DNA of 33,982 nucleotides, taken from the NCBI GenBank assembly GCA_937875295.1, contig CALLXS010000012.1:1-33982 (forward strand), in the 5' to 3' direction. Shown here in pieces: positions 7,669 through 17,141 of this stretch. The translations under genes were made by a program, and so were the position numbers. The notes under the pieces were generated by a model. That model searched no databases. It saw only the letters and a program-made list of their open reading frames with translations, and was not told the DNA's origin. Position 1 is the stretch's first letter, and the number at the start of each line of letters is the position of its first letter. The stretch comes from an uncultured bacterium. GTDB taxonomy: Bacteria > Bacteroidota > Ignavibacteria > Kapaibacteriales > UBA2268.

Positions 7669-10095
7669 TTACTCCAATACTTCTGGCACATAAGATTTTT
7701 TCTTTTGGCTATTCTCGTAATAAAATATAGCAAAATATAAAATTATTGCAAATAAGAATGTCAATAGAGCAATATTTTTACCAGAATAATATGATTCGCA
7801 TTCAAACTTTAATTCAATATTATGTTTGCCCTTAGGGAAATCAATTGCTCTAAATCCATAATTTGCTGCATAAATTTCTGTTTCTTTGCCATCGATGTAC
7901 GCTTTCCAATCTGGATAATATATTTCGCTAAAGCATAAAATTGCATCTTCATCGCTTGAGGCTGAGTATTTAATTAAATTACTACTATATTCAGTAATTT
8001 TAACATTATTATTAACCGAATCCGCTTTTTTACCACTTAATTGCAGTTTATTGTTTTTCTCTAAGACTACTGTATTTTTGAAATCATTACCAGAAATTAA
8101 GTTAAACTCATTATTTTTTGATGTTTCCGTTAGCTTTTCAGTTGGAACAGTAGTAGAGTTATATACGAACCATGCAGGACCAAATGCTGTTTCTCTTTTC
8201 ATCCAAGCTAAATTCATAATTGTACTATCAATTTCTAATGAATATCTCACATTCTTCATATCGTTAATTATAGAAGCTGGAGTGATAGGAATTTTAATTC
8301 TATTTAAAAGTAGTGGATTATATCCCTCTACGAGCATAATATTGTCTATCATACCTTGATTATCTTCCATTGGGCGAGCAAGAGTCCTTCCATTTTCGTC
8401 GTATAACCTCATTTTCACACGGAAAACATCATTAGGAGGAGTAGCAGTAAGTAATTTTTTTAAATCTTGATTATTGTTATATGCACTTGCATATTTTTCA
8501 AGAGGATTTTCGTCAGATATATTAAAATCACCTCCAGCAGAATATAAATCGACGAAGACTAATAATGCAATGATAGAACCAATAATAAGATTATTTGCTT
8601 TAATTCGAAGTGCAATAAAAGAAATAATTGATATTAACGCTACAAACAATAATGCAATCATTCCATAATTATTTACTCCGCTAATTAAATCTTCCGGAGT
8701 ATTAAACACTGAAGAATATACTCCAAAAGCTCCTAAAATCACGAAAAATAAAACTATTCCAAATGAAAGGAAGAACTTTCTTTTTATTGCAGTGCTAAAA
8801 TCTCTTTGATATAAAGTATCGAATCCAATTCCTGCCATATATGCAAATGCTAATGAGACAATGAACATTATTCTTGCTGGATTTCTAAATAAACCAAAGA
8901 ATGGTAAATTATAAAAAATATCGAAAATAAAGAAATTCTTACCAAGAGCAAATAGAGTCCCAAAAATTGCTAATATTAGCATTAACTGAATATCACGTCT
9001 TTTAAAATTTGCAAATGCACCAAATAGTCCTAAGGCAAGAATCGCAATTCCAAAATAAAATGATGTTTCCCAATAATTATGAATCCCCACACCTTGTAAA
9101 TAATAAGGTACTTTCATATCTGAATTACCATTCACATCTCCAAATAACTTTGGTATAAATGCAGTAAATATTTGTTTTGTAGATAATGAACCCTGAGTAA
9201 CAAATTCATAAGAAGAATCACCACGCACTGTATGCTCTACCATAGCTTGAGTAGGTTTATATTGCACCATAAAAATACCTGCAGCAATACCAATTGTTAT
9301 TAAAGCTGCAACTGGAGAAAACCACTTTTTATTACCTTTTAATACTTTATCTTTGTAATTTACTACAAAATACCAGATAAAAATTATTAAAAGCACTAAG
9401 CCTTCATATAATGCGATTTGAGTATGCCCCGATAGCATGCTTAGTCCTAAAATTATTCCTGCAATAATCCCTGATTTAATATCTCCAAAACGCACCCCTT
9501 TTAAGAAAAACATAACTACTAATGGGAACCAAGATAAATGATGGACAATCATTGGGTGAATTGCATGAGTAACCAAAATTAATGAAAATGAATAACCAAT
9601 TGCAACTATAATACTTGCTATTTTGCTCATTTTCATTGATTTTGCAAGGAAAAAAGTATTAATTTGAGCTATAAAGAAATGCAATATTATCATTAATTGT
9701 AATGCTGAAAAGCTTAAATTACCATCGCTTCCGAAAAATAAACCTAATATTCTATTTAATGGATAGAAAAATCCAACTTGCAAATCTGCTAAAAATGGCA
9801 TTCCGCTGAAAGTATATGGATTCCAAAATGGAATATTCATATTTGCAACTTCCTTTGCAGCAAAATTCTGCAATGGATAAACAAAGCGAACGATATCTTC
9901 CCAAAAAAAAGAATTACCGAAGATAATATCCCAGAAAAATATTAATGTAGTTGCAAAAAATATAATAATTGCAACATATGTTGGTAAATCTTTAAAATTC
10001 TTTAAATTAGCTTTGCCAGTATCAGTAATATTATTCGATTTGACCGAATTATTAATTTTTTGATTCTTTTTATTACTTTGTAAATTTTTACTCAT
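7669..10095 (-). CDS. YfhO-family multi-spanning membrane protein
   Basis: A large inner-membrane protein of 808 residues with about a dozen hydrophobic spans and a C-terminal soluble domain of roughly 200 residues before a last transmembrane helix. After the first span comes an acidic periplasmic-loop motif (FWEDIVRFVYPLQNFAA) followed by PFWNPYTFSGMPFLAD, characteristic of the YfhO family (PF09586) and related GT-C-fold proteins. Gram-positive members take part in glycosylating cell-wall polymers or lipids. The substrate here is unknown, and sugar transfer is only a family-level inference. The frame extends upstream to a TTG at 10122, but I chose the ATG at 10095 (MSKNLQSNKK) because the nine extra residues add nothing recognisable. 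The N-terminal 40 residues are polar and probably cytoplasmic. The gene stands alone between secA and the recF-DUF721 pair. Confidence 0.85.
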   Translation of the reverse strand: MSKNLQSNKKNQKINNSVKSNNITDTGKANLKNFKDLPTYVAIIIFFATTLIFFWDIIFGNSFFWEDIVRFVYPLQNFAAKEVANMNIPFWNPYTFSGMPFLADLQVGFFYPLNRILGLFFGSDGNLSFSALQLMIILHFFIAQINTFFLAKSMKMSKIASIIVAIGYSFSLILVTHAIHPMIVHHLSWFPLVVMFFLKGVRFGDIKSGIIAGIILGLSMLSGHTQIALYEGLVLLIIFIWYFVVNYKDKVLKGNKKWFSPVAALITIGIAAGIFMVQYKPTQAMVEHTVRGDSSYEFVTQGSLSTKQIFTAFIPKLFGDVNGNSDMKVPYYLQGVGIHNYWETSFYFGIAILALGLFGAFANFKRRDIQLMLILAIFGTLFALGKNFFIFDIFYNLPFFGLFRNPARIMFIVSLAFAYMAGIGFDTLYQRDFSTAIKRKFFLSFGIVLFFVILGAFGVYSSVFNTPEDLISGVNNYGMIALLFVALISIISFIALRIKANNLIIGSIIALLVFVDLYSAGGDFNISDENPLEKYASAYNNNQDLKKLLTATPPNDVFRVKMRLYDENGRTLARPMEDNQGMIDNIMLVEGYNPLLLNRIKIPITPASIINDMKNVRYSLEIDSTIMNLAWMKRETAFGPAWFVYNSTTVPTEKLTETSKNNEFNLISGNDFKNTVVLEKNNKLQLSGKKADSVNNNVKITEYSSNLIKYSASSDEDAILCFSEIYYPDWKAYIDGKETEIYAANYGFRAIDFPKGKHNIELKFECESYYSGKNIALLTFLFAIILYFAIFYYENSQKKKSYVPEVLE

Positions 10096-10193
10096 TTTTA
10101 TTAATTCCAAAATAATTAACAATAATCAGAAATAATTGCTTTTATCAAGAATAATAATATTTAATTATTTCCATTTACAAAAATAAGCTAATT

Positions 10194-10484
10194 TTAATAA
10201 AAAGTTATATTTTTTATTATTTCTTGTTTATAATGGGAATTGATTTTTTTGATAAATTCCTTTTCTCTCAGAATAAATTCACTTCTCCATACAGATGAAT
10301 TTGATTTTAATTTTAGATTACCATTTTTTAATGAAATCACATTAATTTTATTTGCAGCAATATCACCAATTATTAATTTCCAATCTTTTTTAATATTTTC
10401 GAGATGAATGAATTCTCCCATTTGATTCTTCTCGATGTAGATTTTGATAAGATCTTTTAGAGTATGTAAATTTCCATTTTCCAT
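10194..10484 (-). CDS. DUF721/DciA-like protein
   Basis: A 96-residue basic protein of the DUF721 family (PF05258), which includes DciA, the helicase operator or loader found in bacteria that lack DnaC/DnaI. The sequence fits the family pattern: an N-terminal helix, the W-x-x-I-x-G-x-I-A-x-x motif (DWKLIIGDIAANKINV), then a short hydrophobic-charged strand pair (LKNGNLKLKSNSSVWRSEF). It begins four bases after the stop of recF and surely shares its transcript. A DUF721 gene immediately downstream of recF is a recurring arrangement in Bacteroidota. DciA function (loading DnaB) is inferred from the family, not proven. Confidence 0.8.
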   Translation of the reverse strand: MENGNLHTLKDLIKIYIEKNQMGEFIHLENIKKDWKLIIGDIAANKINVISLKNGNLKLKSNSSVWRSEFILREKEFIKKINSHYKQEIIKNITFY

Positions 10485-10488
10485 ATAA

Positions 10489-11652
10489 TTATAATTTAGC
10501 TACAGCTCCATCGATAATTTCAAATATTTTATAATTTAATGAATCATTTATATTATTTGTGCCATTATCGTTATGGTTAATGGAGGATAAGTTTTTTAAA
10601 AAATTCGTATAATTCACCGATATAAAAGTCTGCGCTTTGTGGTGTTTTACTAAATCCAATACTTTTTCTATTCTATCCTGATCTAATTCAGAAAAGATAT
10701 CATCAAGCAAAATTATTGGTGTTTCGTTTCTAATTTCCTTTATAAACCTGAATTCTGCAAATTTTATAGCTACAAGTAATGATTTATGCTGTCCCTGCGA
10801 AGCATATTTATGGGCGATGCCACCATTAATTTTTATTTTTAAGTCGTCTTTTTGCGGACCAAATAAGTTCATTCCCCTCCTTAATTCATCTTCTCTATGC
10901 TGCTGAGCAATAGATGAAAGTTCATTAGTAATACTCTCAATTGAAGATAAATCTTTGATTTCGCTCGGCTTATATTTTAGCTCTACAACTTCTTTTCCGT
11001 CGCTAACTTCATTATATAATTGCAAAAAGTGCTTAGCAAAGATAGAAATAAATTCAGATCTCTTATAAATAATTTCGGCAGAAATTTTTATTAATAATTC
11101 AGTTAAAATATCAAATTGATTTAAATCGATAATATTACTTTTGGCGTAATGCAATAAAATTGTGCTTCGTTGCCTTAATATTCTTTTTAATTTCAACCAA
11201 TTATTTAAATATGATTTATAACTTTGAGATAAAATTCTGTCTATTAAAGCTCTGCGATCTATAGGAGATCCATTTGTAATCTCTTTTAAATCAGGTGATA
11301 AAACGACTATGGGTAATTCACCTATTAAGTCTTTGGGTAAGATGTTATCACCAATGGAATTACAAATGTTTTTCTTCCCATTACGTACATATTTTATATT
11401 TGCGAAATAGGGAATATTTAGGTCGTTAGTAGCGGAAAGCGATATTGAATAATCTTCAGAATTATTATTTAGTATTATGCTATCGGGGATTTGCATAAAA
11501 CTTTTTGATAATCCGGCTATTGATATGGCTTCAAGTATTGAAGTTTTGCCAGCACCATTTAATCCCTGAAATATATTAATTTCGGGGGCAAAATTAAATT
11601 CGCTAATTTTATGGTTGCGAATATTACTAATTATTAACTTTGTAATTTTCAA
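10489..11652 (-). CDS. recF: DNA replication/repair protein RecF
   Basis: RecF is an SMC-like ATPase that with RecO and RecR loads RecA at single-strand gaps. The head domain shows Walker A GLNGAGKT at 30-37, an ABC-type signature region (ASQGQHKSLLVAIKFAE) and Walker B with D-loop (PIILLDDIFSELDQDR). At 387 residues it is normal length. The start codon is TTG (11652). No ATG is nearby, and the resulting MKITKLIISNIRNHK aligns with the canonical RecF N-terminus, so TTG is very likely the true start. It is followed after four bases by the DUF721 gene. The usual dnaA-dnaN-recF arrangement is not present; upstream are rpiB and a gap of about 125 bases. Confidence 0.96.
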   Translation of the reverse strand: MKITKLIISNIRNHKISEFNFAPEINIFQGLNGAGKTSILEAISIAGLSKSFMQIPDSIILNNNSEDYSISLSATNDLNIPYFANIKYVRNGKKNICNSIGDNILPKDLIGELPIVVLSPDLKEITNGSPIDRRALIDRILSQSYKSYLNNWLKLKRILRQRSTILLHYAKSNIIDLNQFDILTELLIKISAEIIYKRSEFISIFAKHFLQLYNEVSDGKEVVELKYKPSEIKDLSSIESITNELSSIAQQHREDELRRGMNLFGPQKDDLKIKINGGIAHKYASQGQHKSLLVAIKFAEFRFIKEIRNETPIILLDDIFSELDQDRIEKVLDLVKHHKAQTFISVNYTNFLKNLSSINHNDNGTNNINDSLNYKIFEIIDGAVAKL

Positions 11653-11776
11653 TTAAAGCAAAGTGATGATAAAAGAGATATTTGGTTGAGTGAAAATATA
11701 AAACGATATAAATAAAATTGCTTATAATAATAAATAGCAAATTTTATAAATTTAATAATACTTATAATTGAAAATA

Positions 11777-12217
11777 TTAATTCCCTGTGAGGAAGTGTAT
11801 TTTTTCGATTCTTATCATATGCCTACCACCTAAAAATTCACCTTCTATAAATGTTTGTGTTATTTTTTTGGCTAATTCTAAATCTATGATTCTTGCACCC
11901 AGATTTAACACATTTGCATTGTTATGTTGGCGAGCTAATTCTGCCATTTTTTCATTTGTGCATAAAGCTGCACGTACTCCCGTTACTTTGTTAGCAGTGA
12001 TATTCACACCGATACCTGTACCACAAATAATAATTCCATAATCAGCTATGCCTCCAGCGATAGCTTCCGCTGCTGGGAATGCATAATCGGGATAATCTAC
12101 AGGTTCATCTGAATATGTCCCGAAATCAAGGGCTTGATGATCTAATTCTTTAATGAATGCGATTAATTCTTTCTTTAAATTATATCCGGCGTGATCTGAT
12201 GCAAATGCGATTTTCAT
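11777..12217 (-). CDS. rpiB: Ribose-5-phosphate isomerase B
   Basis: This enzyme interconverts ribose 5-phosphate and ribulose 5-phosphate in the non-oxidative pentose phosphate pathway. It is a 146-residue RpiB/LacAB-type isomerase. The key residues fall at the same numbers as in E. coli RpiB: D8-H9 (SDHAGYNLK), catalytic C65 in IICGTGIGVN, and H98. The segment TNEKMAELARQHNNANVLNLGAR is also diagnostic. RpiB rather than RpiA is common in anaerobes and many FCB bacteria. It starts at ATG 12217 and is separated by over 100 AT-rich bases from both neighbours. Confidence 0.96.
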   Translation of the reverse strand: MKIAFASDHAGYNLKKELIAFIKELDHQALDFGTYSDEPVDYPDYAFPAAEAIAGGIADYGIIICGTGIGVNITANKVTGVRAALCTNEKMAELARQHNNANVLNLGARIIDLELAKKITQTFIEGEFLGGRHMIRIEKIHFLTGN

Positions 12218-12345
12218 TTCTAATTATTAGGATTATCTTAATTTGTTTATAATATATAGTTGACAATTTATAATAAATTTTATTTTTATTTCTTAATAAT
12301 TCAATATCAATAGGATATTTATAACATTTAAAATTATTAAAATTA

Positions 12346-12960
12346 TTATTTTTCTAGAAATTCATTTAAATATTTTTCATACTCTGCTTCGGGTAGTCCT
12401 ATTTGATTAAATTTCCCACTAGCTTTTCTTTGCCTAAAAGCTTCATAAATACTTACAGCACATGCAACTGAAATATTCAAGCTTTGTATCATTCCCACTT
12501 GAGGAATTAATATATTCTTATCTGCCCCAGCGAGTGCTTCTTCACTCACTCCAGAGTGCTCATTTCCTAGTACTAATGCAAAAGGAATTGTAAGGTCAAT
12601 ATCATAAATAGAAACTGCTTCCTCGGATAGATGAGTAGTATAAATAAGTTTACCTTCATTTCTTAGCTGTGCATAGCATTCTTGAATTGAATTATGATAT
12701 ATTGCATTTACCCATTTTTTAGCACTTGCAGAGCTTGTGTTAGAAAGATTAGTAATAATATCATCTCGCGTATTTACTATATGTGCTTCTAATATTCCAA
12801 CAGCGTCACAACTGCGGAAGACAGCTGATACATTATGAGGATCTGCAATGTTTTCAGCTACAATTGTGAAATCTTTGTGTCTATGATACATCACATTTTC
12901 AATTTTTTTTATTCTCTCTTCTGTCCTAAATTGTGGTATTTTTTTAATATTCTTGTTCAT
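12346..12960 (-). CDS. trmH: tRNA (guanosine-18-2'-O)-methyltransferase TrmH
   Basis: A SPOUT-class RNA 2'-O-ribose methyltransferase using S-adenosylmethionine. The three SpoU motifs are clear: motif 1 NIADPHNVSAVFRSCDAVG, motif 2 LVLGNEHSGVSEEAL, and motif 3 IPQVGMIQSLNISVACAV, followed by YEAFRQRKASG. The last stretch closely matches TrmH (GMVQSLNVSVA...YEAQRQRQNAG in E. coli), supporting tRNA Gm18 methylation rather than 23S rRNA methylation. The C-terminal tail after motif 3 is short. It lies 15 bases after the second SPOUT gene and is the last gene of the tmk-SPOUT-trmH run. Confidence 0.88.
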   Translation of the reverse strand: MNKNIKKIPQFRTEERIKKIENVMYHRHKDFTIVAENIADPHNVSAVFRSCDAVGILEAHIVNTRDDIITNLSNTSSASAKKWVNAIYHNSIQECYAQLRNEGKLIYTTHLSEEAVSIYDIDLTIPFALVLGNEHSGVSEEALAGADKNILIPQVGMIQSLNISVACAVSIYEAFRQRKASGKFNQIGLPEAEYEKYLNEFLEK

Positions 12961-12975
12961 TAATTTTAAAATTTA

Positions 12976-13764
12976 TTAATTTATTATTTTTCCTAAAGTG
13001 AAATGATAGAGAGATATTCCAACAGATATAGCTAAATTAAGTGAATCTGCGTTTTTATTTCCTTTTATAATATATTTATTTTCAATTTTATTTAATAAGT
13101 CCTGCGTTAAACCTTTTGATTCATTTCCAAAAATCAGACCATATTTGCTCGGAGTTATTATTTCGCTCAATTCCATAGTAGCATCTAAGGATGCTGCATA
13201 TAATTTATGGGTTGGAAAATTAATTTTGCAATACTCAATAATATCCTCTACATAAATTACATTTAGATGAAACAAATTACCCATCGTAGAGCGAATAGTT
13301 TTAGTATTATAAATGTCTACTGAATTTTTAGAAATAATAATATTATTGATACCAAACCAATATGCTGAACGAATGTTCGTACCTAAATTACCGGGATCTT
13401 GAATATTTTCAAACCCCACGAATGAGTCTATATTAAAATCAATTTTATTCTCCGGAATAGCACCAATTGCTATCACACCCTGAGGCGTACTTGTCGATGC
13501 AATAGAATTAATTTGCCATTGATGAGCAGAAAGCAAGCTTATATTATTTTCTTGAGCAAGCTCAATTAAATGATCAATAGTACCTTTTTCCGATAGCATA
13601 GAATCATAAATCAAATATTTGCATTTATATTTCGATTTTAATAATTCTTCACATATTTTTATACCTTCGGCGATAAATAAATGCTCAGCATCTCTATACT
13701 TTTTTTGCTTGAGAGAAGCAAATTTCTTTATTTGAGCTGAAGTTATTGGAGTAGCTTGGCTCAT
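12976..13764 (-). CDS. TrmH/SpoU-family RNA methyltransferase
   Basis: A second SPOUT methyltransferase, 262 residues, with an N-terminal substrate-binding domain of the L30e-like type (about 1-95, ending in TSTPQGVIAIG) and a C-terminal knotted catalytic domain. The motifs are IQDPGNLGTNIRSAYWFG, LIFGNESKGLTQDLL and a degenerate third motif around ADSLNLAISVGISLYHF. This two-domain layout is that of 23S rRNA methyltransferases such as RlmB, TsnR and YsgA-like proteins. The exact target nucleotide cannot be read from sequence. Its ATG overlaps the tmk stop (ATGA at 13764-13761), so the two are translationally coupled. Confidence 0.88.
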   Translation of the reverse strand: MSQATPITSAQIKKFASLKQKKYRDAEHLFIAEGIKICEELLKSKYKCKYLIYDSMLSEKGTIDHLIELAQENNISLLSAHQWQINSIASTSTPQGVIAIGAIPENKIDFNIDSFVGFENIQDPGNLGTNIRSAYWFGINNIIISKNSVDIYNTKTIRSTMGNLFHLNVIYVEDIIEYCKINFPTHKLYAASLDATMELSEIITPSKYGLIFGNESKGLTQDLLNKIENKYIIKGNKNADSLNLAISVGISLYHFTLGKIIN

Positions 13765-14372
13765 TTCAATTGCATTTTAATATTTATAGCATCAACAATT
13801 CTGTTATGAATAATTGGAATCTCTTCGTCTGAATATATTTTAATAAATCTCTCAGGTGATTTATCAGCTAATTCACGGAATCCATCAATTAATTTTAGGT
13901 AAAATTCTTTCCCTGAGGTCTCTATTCTATCATGTGTTCTTTTCTTACTTCTTTTCATAGCTTCATCATAATCTACATCAAGCAAAATTGTAATATCCGG
14001 GATGCGTCCCATAGTAGCTATATCATTCAATTTATGAATTAAATCTAAATCTATACCTCTCCCATAGCCCTGATAAGCTGTAGTAGAATCAAAATACCTA
14101 TCACATAAAATTATTTTTCCAGCTTTAAGAGATGGTTCAATTATATGTTCGACTAAATGCGAACGAGAAGCTTCAAATAGCAATAATTCGGTAATTGGAT
14201 TAATATGTTCTTCGGAATTGAGTAATATTGATCTAATATCTTCAGAAAGAGGTAAACCACCAGGCTCTCGCAAGCAAAGTACTTCCTTACCTTGAGAAAT
14301 AAAATATTTACTAAGTAATTTTAATTGTGTTGATTTGCCACAACCATCAATGCCTTCGAAAGTAATGAACAT
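13761..14372 (-). CDS. tmk: Thymidylate kinase
   Basis: dTMP kinase phosphorylates dTMP to dTDP for DNA synthesis. The 203-residue protein has the P-loop GIDGCGKST at 7-15, the DR-Y/F motif in CDRYFDSTTAYQGYGRG, and a LID region KKRTHDRIE whose basic residues resemble the type II (E. coli-like) LID arrangement. It begins at ATG 14372 after an A/T-only leader and overlaps the following methyltransferase gene by four bases. It is probably the first gene of a three-gene operon (tmk, SPOUT methyltransferase, trmH). Confidence 0.97.
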   Translation of the reverse strand: MFITFEGIDGCGKSTQLKLLSKYFISQGKEVLCLREPGGLPLSEDIRSILLNSEEHINPITELLLFEASRSHLVEHIIEPSLKAGKIILCDRYFDSTTAYQGYGRGIDLDLIHKLNDIATMGRIPDITILLDVDYDEAMKRSKKRTHDRIETSGKEFYLKLIDGFRELADKSPERFIKIYSDEEIPIIHNRIVDAINIKMQLK

Positions 14373-14607
14373 AATATATGAGATTAATTATAATAATCTA
14401 TTTTAATGTGTAATATTTAATAATCAGCAATTTAATAAAAATTTTATATTTATGAAAATAATATTATATGTAATAACTTTTATTTTAAAATTATTTCATT
14501 GTTGTTTTAACTTAACTTTCTTTATTTCGTATTTTTAATATTGCCTGTTTCTAAAATAAATTATTTTTAGTATCAATTTCATATAATCTATATATTTTCA
14601 AAGTCCT

Positions 14608-15225
14608 ATGTCCGAAAAGAAAAAAATAAATTATCCAGCTATATTTTTTTTAGCAATAGCAATTATTTTAAGTATAATTCTAATAAAAAATAATGTCAGT
14701 GAGAATAATAAGAAATATGATGCTACTACTGTAATGAGCAGAATAGAGAATTTACAGGAGCTAACTCTAGTAAAATATAATTATACTGGAGTAATTGGAT
14801 TCGATGAATATCTTAAAATTTTAGATTTAAATATTCCTTTTACTAAGAAATATTTTCTCCTTAAATATACCGGTTACGTAAAAGCTGGAATCGAGCTAAA
14901 AGATACTAAAATAGAAGTTAACAATAATTCTGCAATTGTAATATTACCCAAACCTAAAATATTCGATTCATTTATCGAAGAAAAATCAATTCAAGTCTAT
15001 AATCAAAGCGAGAATGTATTTAATCATATTAGAATAGATGATTATAACAAGGCTATTATTGAAGAAAAGAATAAAATCAAAGAAGCAGCTATTCAGCAAG
15101 GAATATTAAAATCTGTTACAGAACAAGCCCACTTAGTAATTAGCTCTCTATTAGTAGATATGAAATTCGAAAAAATCGAAATAAAAGATAATGAGGGAAT
15201 CGTTATCGTAAAAAAAGTTGATTAG
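14608..15225 (+). CDS. DUF4230 membrane-anchored protein
   Basis: A 205-residue protein of the DUF4230 family (PF14014). One N-terminal transmembrane helix (about residues 9-26, YPAIFFLAIAIILSIILI) follows a lysine-rich start, leaving a long extracytoplasmic domain. The domain has the family pattern of an early hydrophobic strand (LQELTLVKYNYTGVIGF), a KAGIELKDTKIEVNNNSA segment and a helical C-terminal third ending in a short strand. No enzymatic residues are evident and function is unknown. The gene is a single-gene unit on the plus strand, flanked by the divergent tmk operon and by a terminator at 15291-15355. Confidence 0.8.
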   Translation: MSEKKKINYPAIFFLAIAIILSIILIKNNVSENNKKYDATTVMSRIENLQELTLVKYNYTGVIGFDEYLKILDLNIPFTKKYFLLKYTGYVKAGIELKDTKIEVNNNSAIVILPKPKIFDSFIEEKSIQVYNQSENVFNHIRIDDYNKAIIEEKNKIKEAAIQQGILKSVTEQAHLVISSLLVDMKFEKIEIKDNEGIVIVKKVD

Positions 15226-15290
15226 AAATTAACTTTAAAGAATAATTCTTTTTCTTTTTGAAATACTTTTATCTATCTAATTTATCATAA

Positions 15291-15355
15291 AAAAACAGGA
15301 TTTATACTATTAAATAACTATAATTTAAAAGTCTAAATCCTGTATTTTGTTATTT
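15291..15355. terminator. Bidirectional terminator between DUF4230 gene and hutH
   Basis: ACAGGATTTA (15295-15304) pairs perfectly with TAAATCCTGT (15334-15343) across a 29-base AT-rich loop. An A run lies on the left (T-rich for leftward transcripts) and a T-rich tract on the right (15345-15359). The hairpin lies between convergent gene ends, so it should stop both. Confidence 0.65.
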
Positions 15356-15362
15356 TTTATCT

Positions 15363-17129
15363 TTATTTTATATACTTATCTGCAATATTTGCAAATTCAT
15401 CAATATAATTCAATAAATTTTTGATTTCCAAAGATAAGAATCTATCAGTATTTAAGAAATTATTCTTTTTATCGTAGATCTTAGATTTTTTTCTAATAGC
15501 TTGATAAAATTCATAAGTAGCTGGAGCTAAGATTTCCTTAGGGTCACTTTCTAATCCAGCTTTTTTAAATTGTTCCATTCTTAATGTAACTGCATAAAGC
15601 CCAGTCAGGATATTAATAGATAATATTTTTTCTACATTTTCTATAATTTGAATCGCTTGACGAGCAGCAATAGTACCCATACTAACGTGATCTTCAGTAT
15701 TCTCGCAAGTAGGAATAGAATCTGCTGACGCTGGATGAACTATTACTTTATTTTCTGATGCAATTGATGCTGCTGTGTATTGAGGAATCATTAAGCCAGA
15801 ATTTAAGCCACTATTTCCTACTAAAAATGGAGGTAATACATCATTTGTAGCACTATCTACCATTTTATTTATCTGACGTTCGAGAATATTCCCCATTTCA
15901 GAAATTGCAAGCTTTAGATAATCCATCACAAGAGCAATTGGTTGACCATGGAAATTACCACCAGAAATCGCTTTGTCGTCATCAGCGAAAATAAGAGGAT
16001 TATCGCAAGCAGCGTTCAATTCATTTTCTACTATATCTTTAATATGGTGAATTGCTGCAAGAGAAGCACCAAAAACTTGCGGAATACATCTAATTGAATA
16101 TGAATCTTGAGGTTTCCATTTCTTTTTGGCATAAGCTAAAATATCAGCAGCTGCGAATTCTTCTTCGGCTTTTAAAATGTTAATAGCCTTGTCGCTAATC
16201 TGCTTTTGCTTTTGTGTATTTTTCTCTTTTGCAATTTTTTGTAATTCTTCAAGTGCTTTTGGCGATTTTATTAAATTATTCGCTAATACTTTATCTAAGA
16301 TATCCTTTTGAGTGATATCAATCATTTTAGAGCCATTAAGAAGTTTTGTAAGCATATTGGCAGTTTCAATCTGTCCAGAATGCTGACGAGCTTGATGAAT
16401 TTTCTCAAAAGCGAAAGCATCTTTTCTTGCTCCTAATGCTTCATATAAAAGAGCAGAAGCCAAAGTAGCAGATTTAAATAATCTCTCAGCCCGGTGAATT
16501 GCAGTTGCTCCAAGAGCTGCCATTACAGTAGTACCATTATTAAGGGCAAGACCTTCTTTGTAGCTTAATTTAATCGGTTTATAATTTATATATTTAGCTT
16601 CTTCGGAATCAACAAATTCTTCGGTTTTCCATTTTATATCTTGATATTCAATTTCTCCCTCTCCAATTAGTGGCAACGCCATATGAGATAATGGGCATAA
16701 GTCTCCGCTTGCTCCCACAGAGCCTTGCTTTGGTATAAGTGGGTGAATTTGATTATTTAATAAGAACTCAAGTTGACGTACAGTAATTTCGCGAATGCCC
16801 GAAAAGCCCTTTAGTAAAGTGTTTAACCTGATAGCCATAATAGCTCTACTAATTTCAGAAGAGAAATACTTTCCGATACCGCAAGCGTGCGACCGAAGTA
16901 AGTTAATCTGCAATTCTTCAGCATTTTCAGGGGATATTTGTTTATCTACATTAGAGCCGAATCCGGTAGTAATACCATAAACAATTGATCCATCTTTTAC
17001 TTTTTCTTCTACATATTTTCTGCTTTTTGCTAATTTTGAAGTATCAATTTCTACTTCGTTATAATTAAAAGCTATATCTATTAATTGTTTGATATTTAGG
17101 TCTGAACCGTTTAATTTTATTTTATTCAT
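15363..17129 (-). CDS. hutH: Histidine ammonia-lyase-type MIO enzyme, with insertion
   Basis: An aromatic amino acid lyase that uses the self-formed MIO cofactor from A140-S141-G142 (GSVGASGDLCPLSHMAL). Other active-site features are Y51 in YGITTGFG, N198 in ALNNGTT, R347 in QDSYSIRCIPQV and E479 in NTEDHVSMG. The selectivity pair is S80-H81 (LLRSHACGIG). SH here and the NTEDHVSM motif point to histidine as substrate (urocanate product) rather than phenylalanine or tyrosine. At 588 residues it exceeds the usual 500-510. The extra length is a lysine/glutamine-rich helical insertion at about 270-337, between GQIETANMLTKLLNGS and QDSYSIR. It starts 12 bases after the infC stop with no room for a promoter, so the two are co-transcribed. 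No other hut gene is present. Confidence 0.9.
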   Translation of the reverse strand: MNKIKLNGSDLNIKQLIDIAFNYNEVEIDTSKLAKSRKYVEEKVKDGSIVYGITTGFGSNVDKQISPENAEELQINLLRSHACGIGKYFSSEISRAIMAIRLNTLLKGFSGIREITVRQLEFLLNNQIHPLIPKQGSVGASGDLCPLSHMALPLIGEGEIEYQDIKWKTEEFVDSEEAKYINYKPIKLSYKEGLALNNGTTVMAALGATAIHRAERLFKSATLASALLYEALGARKDAFAFEKIHQARQHSGQIETANMLTKLLNGSKMIDITQKDILDKVLANNLIKSPKALEELQKIAKEKNTQKQKQISDKAINILKAEEEFAAADILAYAKKKWKPQDSYSIRCIPQVFGASLAAIHHIKDIVENELNAACDNPLIFADDDKAISGGNFHGQPIALVMDYLKLAISEMGNILERQINKMVDSATNDVLPPFLVGNSGLNSGLMIPQYTAASIASENKVIVHPASADSIPTCENTEDHVSMGTIAARQAIQIIENVEKILSINILTGLYAVTLRMEQFKKAGLESDPKEILAPATYEFYQAIRKKSKIYDKKNNFLNTDRFLSLEIKNLLNYIDEFANIADKYIK

Positions 17130-17141
17130 TTTGCTTATAAA

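Noticed and set aside
10096..10122. TTG start for the YfhO-family protein
   Set aside because: An ATG nine codons downstream gives a normal polar N-terminus, and the extra residues add no family feature.
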